The notes under the pieces were generated by a model. That model saw nothing but the letters and a program-made list of their open reading frames with translations. It was not told where the DNA came from and ran no database searches. The position numbers and the translations under genes are program-made. Source: Paulinella micropora (Eukaryota > Cercozoa > Imbricatea > Euglyphida > Paulinellidae). Taken from it: a DNA stretch of 64,000 nt. This document shows, one piece after another, positions 36,284-42,906 of the stretch (the first letter of the stretch is position 1; every line of letters starts with the position of its first letter). The stretch is taken from NCBI GenBank assembly GCA_019918135.1, contig WBZZ01006334.1:23567-87566 (forward strand). The letters run 5' to 3'.

Positions 36284-36931
36284 TTAAAACCCAATTGATT
36301 TTAGACCTATATATGTATCCATATAATTAATATGCTTTTGTGTCTTAAAATGATGAGATTTATCATTTTCTAAATAAAACGAACCACATCCGCACTCAAT
36401 TCTTATTTTATTTTTTTCTCTCCATTCTTTATTTTTTCTTTTAAGTTCCTCTTTATTTTCTTCCCTCCAAGTTTTTGCTTTTTCTTTGTTGTTATCTCTG
36501 TATTTCTTTTTGGTGATTTTGACTTTTTCTTGATTTAAATGATGATATAATTTTTGATGAGTAATTATTTCGTCTTTTTTAACTAAATAATATTCTCTCT
36601 GCTTTCTAGATATTTCGTTTTTATTATCTACATAATATTCTCTTCCTGTCCTTCTTGCTATGATTTTATTAACACAATTTTCTGTCTGTCTAATTATTTC
36701 ACCTTCTCTCCTTTCTAATTCATATTTATTATTACAAGGACATTCTTCAATTAATTCAATATAGTTATCATCATATTTTATTATTTCTTTTGATGAACTA
36801 TCTCCTCGCTTTAAATTGACTCTATGTAAATATAACCTTTTATGTAGAGGTTGAGTTGTTGAACCTATGTAAATCTGATCTGTCTGGTGAGACCTTATTG
36901 AATAAATCTTTCCTTGCTTATAGTCTGGCAT
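36284..36931 (-). CDS. GIY-YIG endonuclease with C-terminal Cys/His module, 215 aa
   Basis: Residues ~6-90 hold the GIY-YIG domain: KIYSIRSHQTDQIYIGSTTQ (IYS variant of GIY, then YIG), LHKRLYLHRVNLKRG with the catalytic Arg, and YELERREGEIIR with the Glu. A Lys/Glu-rich helical linker follows. The C-terminal RIECGCGSFYLENDKSHHFK and TQKH form CGCG-x10-HH-x4-H, similar to the finger in the first gene of the element. Such enzymes act as homing nucleases or in DNA repair. It lies between fibre and integrase modules; its target could be one of the element's repeats, but nothing shows this. Confidence 0.8.
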   Translation of the reverse strand: MPDYKQGKIYSIRSHQTDQIYIGSTTQPLHKRLYLHRVNLKRGDSSSKEIIKYDDNYIELIEECPCNNKYELERREGEIIRQTENCVNKIIARRTGREYYVDNKNEISRKQREYYLVKKDEIITHQKLYHHLNQEKVKITKKKYRDNNKEKAKTWREENKEELKRKNKEWREKNKIRIECGCGSFYLENDKSHHFKTQKHINYMDTYIGLKSIGF

Positions 36932-37046
36932 TGTCGCTTTATGTATATTTTTGTCTTTATCTTTATATGGAATTAATTTATATTGAGATTGTCAAATATC
37001 AATTAATTATTAAAAAAATACTAAAATATATTAATCTTAGTATAAA

Positions 37047-37565
37047 ATGCCGTCAGCAGAAGCAAGTCGTAAGAATTGGGGTAGTGCTGTGGAAGGAATA
37101 AAAGCGAAAGCGAAACAACGAAAGATGGAGCATGCTAAAAATGTATTAGCACAATACCGAAATGCTGTAAAGCAAGAAGACGAAGATATGGAGGAACGAA
37201 TAAAACAAATTGAAGAAAAGAACTTGGCTAAGGATATTATTACTGAACAAGATAATGATAGCCCAGATGAGAAGAGTGATAGTGAAGATGAAATTGACTT
37301 TACTGACATACTCGCAGAAAAGATGGCGAAAATGAAAATCAAGAGAGCGAAAGCAGAGAGTAAGAGGGTGAAGCAAAAAAAGAAACTAGTGGTTGAACAA
37401 GAGGAGAGTGAAAGTAGTGAGAGTGAAAGTGAAGAAGAGATGCAAAAGCCAAAGAAAGGGAAGGGTAAAAAGTCAAATATATCCGTTAATGTTTATAATC
37501 AATCTGAAAAGGTAAATAAGAAAGAAAAAAATAATGATATTGAAAAATGTTTCTTAAAATTTTAA
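37047..37565 (+). CDS. Charged coiled-coil protein with Ser/Glu-rich tract, 172 aa
   Basis: Starts MPSAEASRKNWGSAVEGIKA, then a continuous Lys/Glu/Gln coiled coil. An acidic patch (DNDSPDEKSDSEDEIDF) follows, a basic helix, and EESESSESESEEEMQK before a short hydrophobic end. No domain is recognised. It ends seven bases before the integrase ATG and probably shares its transcript, so it could be an integrase partner or a DNA/chromatin-binding protein; this is inference from position. Confidence 0.55.
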   Translation: MPSAEASRKNWGSAVEGIKAKAKQRKMEHAKNVLAQYRNAVKQEDEDMEERIKQIEEKNLAKDIITEQDNDSPDEKSDSEDEIDFTDILAEKMAKMKIKRAKAESKRVKQKKKLVVEQEESESSESESEEEMQKPKKGKGKKSNISVNVYNQSEKVNKKEKNNDIEKCFLKF

Positions 37566-37572
37566 CTATATA

Positions 37573-38601
37573 ATGCCCGATTTAGACCATAAGCACACAA
37601 TTATTAATACACAGAATGCGGAATATCTCCAACATGTTGGAGATAAGGGTCAACTTGAGGACACACCAACTGGAGAAACAAAAAAGACAAAAGAAGAAGA
37701 AGCACTTGAAATTCACCACCAGAAAAAGAACCCAAAAATATGGAACACGATATGGGTTGATAAACCACTAGACCAAGTTTTCTTAGACTTAGCGGATATG
37801 AGTAAGATAAAAGATAAGAAAGGCAATAAGGGCTATGCTTGGATGCTCGTTTGGATAGATTGTCATAGCCGATTTTTAATAATCATTCCGCTAAAAAATA
37901 AAACAGCGAAAGAAGTATATTATGCTTTGAAATCTATACCTTATAAACCAAAGTCAATTACAACTGACAGCGGAGGAGAATATAAAGGTGCTACTCGTGA
38001 TTATTTTATTGAAAATGGAATTAAACACGATGTCGTTGAAGTAGGAGATCACAGAGCACTTGCGGTTGTTGATAGAGTTATAAGAAGTATTAGAAGGTGG
38101 TTGGATTTATTATTTGAAACTAATCGTAATTTCGACTGGGTTAGTTATATTCAAGACTTAGTCAATGCTTGCAATCATAAAGTTCATAGAGGGATACAAG
38201 CCAAACCAGTAGATGTCTTTGCTAGAAGAGACAAAAATAAACAGACAATAACACGTGATAATTTAATTGATGACTATAGCATAGGCGATAGTGTAAGAAA
38301 AGAAAATAAAAGGAATGTTTTTTCAAAGGGCGGAAAGACTTTCAGCAAAATTATTTATAAAGTCAAAGGTAGGAAAGGGTTTAAAATCATATTAAATAAC
38401 GATGAGTTGGTAAGCCCCCGTGATTTATTAAAAACTGATTTTGATAAACCTGTTGATGAAGAAAAAGATATGAAGGAGCAGACCAAAGAAGTTATTAAAG
38501 AAAAAAAGACAAAAGAATTACTTAAGAGGGAAGACATTCAACCAGAGAATATTAAAACGAGTAAAAGAGAGAGGAAGGCGAAGGTAATATTGGATTTATA
38601 G
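37573..38601 (+). CDS. INT: Retroviral-type (rve) integrase, 342 aa
   Basis: The RNase-H-fold core contains Asp72 (VFLDLADM), Asp132 (TTDSGGEYKG) and, exactly 35 residues on, Asp167 in LAVVDRVIRSI where most retroviral integrases have Glu. The DD35D variant also occurs, as I recall, in some virophage/PLV integrases. The C-terminal region (IGDSVRKENKRNVFSKGGKT, FSKIIYKV) resembles the SH3/chromodomain-like tail of Polinton integrases. The N-terminus has EYLQHVGDKG encoded by a perfect palindrome copy (37625-37644) instead of an evident HHCC zinc domain. This enzyme presumably made the present insertion with its 6-bp duplication. Confidence 0.92.
   Translation: MPDLDHKHTIINTQNAEYLQHVGDKGQLEDTPTGETKKTKEEEALEIHHQKKNPKIWNTIWVDKPLDQVFLDLADMSKIKDKKGNKGYAWMLVWIDCHSRFLIIIPLKNKTAKEVYYALKSIPYKPKSITTDSGGEYKGATRDYFIENGIKHDVVEVGDHRALAVVDRVIRSIRRWLDLLFETNRNFDWVSYIQDLVNACNHKVHRGIQAKPVDVFARRDKNKQTITRDNLIDDYSIGDSVRKENKRNVFSKGGKTFSKIIYKVKGRKGFKIILNNDELVSPRDLLKTDFDKPVDEEKDMKEQTKEVIKEKKTKELLKREDIQPENIKTSKRERKAKVILDL
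37625..37644. repeat. Perfect palindrome copy in the integrase gene
   Basis: CTCCAACATGTTGGAG with AT/AT flanks, translated EYLQHVGDK as in the ATPase gene. Confidence 0.85.
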
Positions 38602-38604
38602 AAT

Positions 38605-38632
38605 AAGTTGAATTATTTTTTTAATTCAACTT
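38605..38632. terminator. Hairpin terminator after the integrase
   Basis: AAGTTGAATTA and TAATTCAACTT form an 11-bp stem with a six-T loop, three bases after the integrase stop codon. The stem repeats the one at 18933-18957. Confidence 0.65.
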
Positions 38633-38917
38633 AAGGTGGTGGCGGAGTATTTTAAGTGAATTCACACGGGAAAAAAATGGCAACGATTGAAAATGGATGG
38701 AAAAAATAAGCCAAGTAGGACAAAATGGTAATAGTTGATGATAATACCGCCACCATACACCTAGGAGCACTGGTCAAAAAGCCCACCTCCCAAATTTCGT
38801 CGTGGACAACTTTTCGTTTTTCAGAACGAAGTATTATTAGTCATAATCAGATATATCTCAAACAACAATAATGAACGAGGATGATAATGAAAGTAATAGG
38901 CACTAAATATATAATCT
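38633..38917. other. Non-coding right end of the provirus
   Basis: About 285 bases between the terminator hairpin and the right TIR. Moderately AT-rich with no frame of note and no match to the left-end unique sequence. Confidence 0.6.
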
Positions 38918-39070
38918 AGGGGGCTCTTTGGGGTGTAAATCTCCGACATGTCGGAGATAGGGTGCTCTTGTATTGATTGTGCGGGAGATAGCGAAGGAAG
39001 CCGAATTCTTTTTTAAAGTGTCATTTTGAGGGCACGAAAAATGACCTTAAAAAAAGGATATTATACTACT
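38918..39070 (-). repeat. Right terminal inverted repeat, 153 bp
   Basis: Reverse complement of 17868-18020 with one difference. It carries the perfect palindrome CTCCGACATGTCGGAG at 38939-38958. Near its outer end an ATG opens a frame that runs through the junction into the 3' half of the host HYR gene. Confidence 0.92.
38939..38958. repeat. Perfect palindrome copy in right TIR
   Basis: CTCCGACATGTCGGAG with AT/AT flanks, preceded by GTGTAA, the same context as in the protease-gene cluster at 29866. Confidence 0.85.
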
Positions 39071-39076
39071 GACGAC
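39071..39076. repeat. Right target-site duplication, GACGAC
   Basis: Directly follows the last TIR base and equals 17862-17867. Confidence 0.9.
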
Positions 39077-40600
39077 GGCAGCTTCTTGCCCGCGTGGCGC
39101 TTCGGCGCGGGCGACTTCCTCTTTCACGCCACGCTGGCCGACCAGTCGTCGCCGCCAAATACACAGCCCGGCAGTTGCGACTACAACTTCACCGTGGAGC
39201 CGGCCTACGACGTTCCGGCGTTGCAGTCGCTCGTGCTGTCCTTCTCGGTGTCGCGCCTCGGCAACGAATTCAGGGGTACCGTGTCCTACGTCACGGCCGC
39301 CAACTACCCGTACGTCGGCGCCGTAGGCGCCAATGTACTGTCGGCCGGCAACGTCAGCAACGTGTCAATTGCAAGCGCCACCGACGCTTCGCCCTTAAAC
39401 TGCGACAGCTCGCTGGCGCGCCAGTCCTCGTACGACGGGCTGTGCTTCCAGTACTACGAGGCCGCCTTTGTGCTCGGCACGTGCGACCCCGTGCAAACGA
39501 CCATCACGGTGCCGCACGACACCAGCTGCGCGGGCATGACACAGGCTCTCAGCCACATCGCCGGCGGCTGCGCCGTCACGGCCGTGCGCGAGGTAGAGCT
39601 GGCCTTTGCGGCGCAGGAGTTCTGTGCCATCGAGCTGGCCAGCAACAGCCTGCGGGGCGGCGCGCTGCCCGTCAACGAGTCGTACGCGCTGCAGCTGATG
39701 GCGCAGCTGGCCGGGTCCACGACGTTGCAGCTCGACGCGGCCGACATCGCGACCACGACCGTGTTTTTCGCGCACAGCAATCAATCGACGGCGGTCACGC
39801 GCCTGTGCTTCGTCGGCTACGTCAGGTCCGGCCAGGACGTGATCGTCAGCAAGGTCACGCTGAACGAGCAGGCGGGGCTCGACTTCCTCATCAACGGCAC
39901 TACTTATGTCGCCGAAAACTTCACCGTGCTGCAGCCCGACGCGCCCGTGAGCAACGTCGTGGTGCTGTGCGCCGACCTGCCCGTCCCCGACTACAACTCC
40001 ACCGAGGTGCTGGTGCAGCTCAGTTTCAACGTGGCCGTGGAGTACCTGGGCGTCAACGGCCGGCGCCGCCGCACGGTCCTGGCGCTGCCAACCGGCCCGG
40101 GCCATGCGGGTGTCACGCGGTGGGCACCCCCTGAACCGACATTACCCGCCTGGTACAACCGGCTGCCCAGCCGCCGCCGCACGGCCGCGGCCGCCGAGGG
40201 GGAGCCGGGCTACGCCGGGGCGCTCTCGCAGCGGGAGACGTTCGCCCTGACGATCGTCGGCAACGGTGCTGGCGACGTCGAGCCGCCGCCGGCGGAGGCG
40301 GTCGTGAAGAAGTCGCCGCAACTCGGCTGGAAGGAAATCGTCTGCGGCGCGGCCGCGGCCGTTGGCGTGCTCTTGATCCTGGGCGCCGGCTTTTGGTACT
40401 GGCACCGTGCACGCAAGCCCGAAGGTTCGAGCGACAGCGTGCACTTCGCGTCGTCCGGGGCCGACCTGCACCACCGCGGGATGGACGGCACCTCGAGCGG
40501 GGCCGGCACGCCTGTCAGCCGCCAAAGGCCGAGCCGTGAAAGGCCGAGCCTCGTACACGGCGAACGCGAGGTGACTGATCATGAGCGCCAGATCCTGTAA
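39071..40600 (+). pseudogene. HYR-repeat surface protein, 3' part
   Basis: Continues the frame lost at 17867: DDGSFLPAWRFGAGDFLFHA. About 420 extracellular-type residues follow with Cys pairs and N-glycosylation sequons (NVSNVS, NYTV-like). Then comes a transmembrane helix, CGAAAAVGVLLILGAGFWYW (near 40340-40400), a stop-transfer HRARK and a ~60-residue Ser/Arg-rich cytoplasmic tail. So the intact host gene encoded a type I membrane or virion-surface protein. As it stands it has no start of its own except an ATG inside the TIR (39041). Composition is GC-rich like the 5' part. Confidence 0.8.
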
Positions 40601-40763
40601 AAATAAGGAAGGTGCGAGCAAAAAAAAAAGAGCTTGATGCAGCTCTGGCCACACAAAAAAAATGTTTATTCATTAAATTAATTACGATTGGTAACGCGAG
40701 AACTCGTTTATTTATTCAATCACGATTGTCGTGGGGCCAAGCCACCGGTTCGCACAAAAAGAT

Positions 40764-41189
40764 TCAGTGGCCCCACCTTGGCAAACCGCTATTTGCATAA
40801 TACCGCTCAGATGCCTCTCGCTTGGATTGCAATGAGCTCCAAGTCTTGCCTCCTGTTTTATCAAAGACTGTGCAACTTTGGCGCGCCCTGCAAAAGTCTT
40901 CGACGTATTCTGCGTGCACGTTTTGGCAACCCTTGACATGTAGCTTTTGCAGCGTTCGGACAGCCTTGACGTAGTCGAGACCAGCCATGCCGATCTGGCA
41001 GTTCGTGAGATTCAGCTCCTCGAGCTTCTTGGCCAGTTCAGCCACGTGTTTTAGGCCCTTGTCCGTGATGTTTTTGCAGTCGGAGAGAACAAGTTTCTTG
41101 AGGTCTGGTCGTGTCTTCAGAGCCTCCCTCAGCTGTTCATCCGTGATTTCAGCACCTCCAGTAAAGTCTGACCTGAAAAATTGAGCCAT
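40764..41189 (-). CDS. Leucine-rich-repeat protein, 141 aa
   Basis: Starting MAQFFRSDFTGGAEITDEQL, it contains about four cysteine-containing leucine-rich repeats (LKKLVLSDCKNITDKGLKHV, LEELNLTNCQIGMAGLDYV, LQKLHVKGCQNVHAEYVEDF). They match those of the two larger LRR genes but have no F-box. It may be a truncated family member or a stand-alone binding protein. The ATG at 41189 is preferred over an upstream in-frame one because the repeat-compatible protein begins there and the extra N-terminus (FLFSSCLSVIEKK) has no match in the paralogues. Confidence 0.65.
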   Translation of the reverse strand: MAQFFRSDFTGGAEITDEQLREALKTRPDLKKLVLSDCKNITDKGLKHVAELAKKLEELNLTNCQIGMAGLDYVKAVRTLQKLHVKGCQNVHAEYVEDFCRARQSCTVFDKTGGKTWSSLQSKREASERYYANSGLPRWGH

Positions 41190-41337
41190 GCAGGTAGCCA
41201 CAAAAGTAGTTTTTTTTTCTATAACGCTTAAGCAGGAGGAAAAAAGGAAACGGACCCCTTTGTGTTGTTTTGGCACCCCTGACGTTGCTCTTGAGCCATG
41301 TTGGCTGCTGCACCTGTTTAGGAGGGGTAGAGGTAGT

Positions 41338-42264
41338 TCAAAATATACTCAATACCGATTCTGTGGCCAACCGCACGCAAGAAACTTGGAAATTTTCTCC
41401 AGCGCAATTTTGCCGAGAAGACGCGGGCCAAAGCGAAAGAATGAGGAGAATGTTAGGCCGCTGGTTGGCGACTATCGTCCCCCAAGATATCTCTTCGCCG
41501 CCCAGCAGACGATCCATAGGTCTCTGGCTAGGGCCGGCCTTGCCCTCCTGCAGCTGGGGCTGCTTTAGCAACAGAGTCGCAAGGTCTTCGAGAAATATCA
41601 CGCGGGAGGTGGGGTTTTTGCTCTGCACTGACAAAGGGAGGAGATCACTGAGCACCCCGAGACTTTCCTCGGTCCAGACCTGGAACGTCTCGAGGCGGCC
41701 GCTATAGAGGCACCAGGTGCCCAACAGACCCAGCAGCGGTTTGTGCGCCGCAAGTCTGCACGCCCTCGCGTAATCCAGCGCGGGCCTGGCCGAGGGATGT
41801 CTCAGCAGCAATGTCAAGTACTCCAGGCTGCTCAAGCCAGAACCCTTCAGTTCAGTGTCAAGGGCAAGCATCGCCTCAGGTGCAAGAGAGCTCCCTCCGC
41901 CCGCTTTATAGAGGGCAATTTTTGCTCTGAGCTCCTCGTCTGTCAGATTCATAGATGCAGATTGCAGCTGCTCGTTGGCTGACAATTGAGCAGTGCTTTC
42001 TTCTGCTCTGATTTCTTTGTCCCCTTTGTCTGGATTGGCATCTTGCTGCGCCTTGCGTTCCTTCTCCTCTTTGTCCACACGTTTTGTCTCTTCCAATGTT
42101 TGGCCAGGCTTAAGACGCTTTGGTTTCTCTACGCTTCCCTTTGCTGGGGCTCTCTTGCGCCTGGTGTCACAGGCTTTAGTATCAATGATTATGCTTTGCT
42201 CTGTTTTTCTAGTGCTAGGAGTAGAAGAGGCCGCGTCCCATCGACACATCATACTGCTGCCCAT
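41338..42264 (-). CDS. Hypothetical protein, 308 aa
   Basis: Residues ~15-110 are Lys/Glu/Arg/Gln-rich and disordered-looking. The remainder is helical with repeated Leu-rich segments (LSSLEYLTLLLRHPSARPAL, FLEDLATLLLKQPQLQEGKA), possibly an all-alpha repeat fold. I do not recognise it. The ATG at 42264 overlaps the end of the HNH gene by 16 bases, so either the two are co-transcribed or a frameshift separates parts of one gene. Confidence 0.55.
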   Translation of the reverse strand: MGSSMMCRWDAASSTPSTRKTEQSIIIDTKACDTRRKRAPAKGSVEKPKRLKPGQTLEETKRVDKEEKERKAQQDANPDKGDKEIRAEESTAQLSANEQLQSASMNLTDEELRAKIALYKAGGGSSLAPEAMLALDTELKGSGLSSLEYLTLLLRHPSARPALDYARACRLAAHKPLLGLLGTWCLYSGRLETFQVWTEESLGVLSDLLPLSVQSKNPTSRVIFLEDLATLLLKQPQLQEGKAGPSQRPMDRLLGGEEISWGTIVANQRPNILLILSLWPASSRQNCAGENFQVSCVRLATESVLSIF

Positions 42265-42815
42265 AGCACCCGTTTGGCTAACTCTGGTAAATCCTCGATC
42301 CTCGACTCCGCCCCAGAACGCAGGTAGCTGCAAAAGGCCTTGGCACCACGGGCGGCCACGCTGCCGATGTAGGCTATCTTTTCTGCTGGCAAAAAGTCGG
42401 AAAACGAAGTGTTTACTGGGCCAGGCATCATAACATAGTTGCGAGGGTGGTCCACGCCTCCCCAACTACGTGGCAGAATATGATCTACGTGCCAATTATG
42501 TGCGCCGGGCATGAAAAAGGGAGCCAGGCGCACCTGCCACTTATTGACCAAGATCCATTTGCGCGCCTGTAGCGTGCTGACCAAGCGTCTTTCGTTGGCA
42601 AGCGGCACTACTGTACCCAAATAAATAGGGCGCAGCCCCTGAAGGCGCGGATTTTTGGCCTTGGCCGCAATCGCTTTTAGCTTGTCTTGCAGTCTCCGCA
42701 GCGTCTCATTAGAATTCGCCAAGGCCAAGTCCTGCTCATCTAGCGCGCATATCAAAGGCTCCCGTGCTTCCTTACAATCATCTGCACACATACACAAAGA
42801 AAACAAGCAAGACAT
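42249..42815 (-). CDS. HNH endonuclease-like protein, ~188 aa
   Basis: HNWHVDHILPRSWGGVDHPR followed by NYVMMPGPVN is a clear HNH (His-Val-Asp-His-Ile ... Gly-Gly ... His-x2-Asn) metal-dependent nuclease core. A helical N-terminal half precedes it and ~45 residues follow. The start is uncertain. The ATG at 42815 gives an odd Cys/Phe-rich leader, and that leader is encoded by a pyrimidine-rich stretch ending GTGTGCAG, which looks like an intron end. A 46-nt exon at 42903-42858 spliced over 42857-42782 would give MLDCLYSRANIAYTNHDCKE in frame (579 nt in total). The exon would begin only three bases after the primase stop. Confidence 0.65.
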   Translation of the reverse strand: MSCLFSLCMCADDCKEAREPLICALDEQDLALANSNETLRRLQDKLKAIAAKAKNPRLQGLRPIYLGTVVPLANERRLVSTLQARKWILVNKWQVRLAPFFMPGAHNWHVDHILPRSWGGVDHPRNYVMMPGPVNTSFSDFLPAEKIAYIGSVAARGAKAFCSYLRSGAESRIEDLPELAKRVLWAAV

Positions 42816-42906
42816 GGTAAAAGACGGTAGGGCGCAAAGTCAAAGAAAAAAACGCACGGTTTGTGTAAGCGATATTGGCCCTTGAATACAAACAATCAAG
42901 CATGGC

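Larger units (their letters stand above)
17868..39070. mobile_element. Integrated Polinton-like virus / virophage-type provirus, 21,203 bp
   Basis: The element is bounded by 153-bp inverted repeats and a 6-bp target duplication. It is strongly AT-rich against GC-rich flanks, and carries every Polinton-type core gene: pPolB (19065-22148), rve integrase (37573-38601), packaging ATPase (30564-31388), adenovirus-like protease (27896-30088), major capsid (25108-26559) and penton (26911-27723). Left-arm genes run mostly rightward, the virion block from 23832 to 36931 leftward, and the last two genes rightward. About 20 genes are packed with short gaps and none of the core frames is broken. This is the layout of a complete temperate PLV. 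Placement among virophages (Mavirus-like), PLVs or Polintons needs capsid and ATPase phylogeny. Host and element share no promoters or codon usage that I can see. Confidence 0.93.

Noticed and set aside
17868-39070. Transpoviron or DNA transposon instead of a viral element
   Set aside because: Capsid, penton, packaging ATPase and maturation protease genes make a virus-type element the better explanation.
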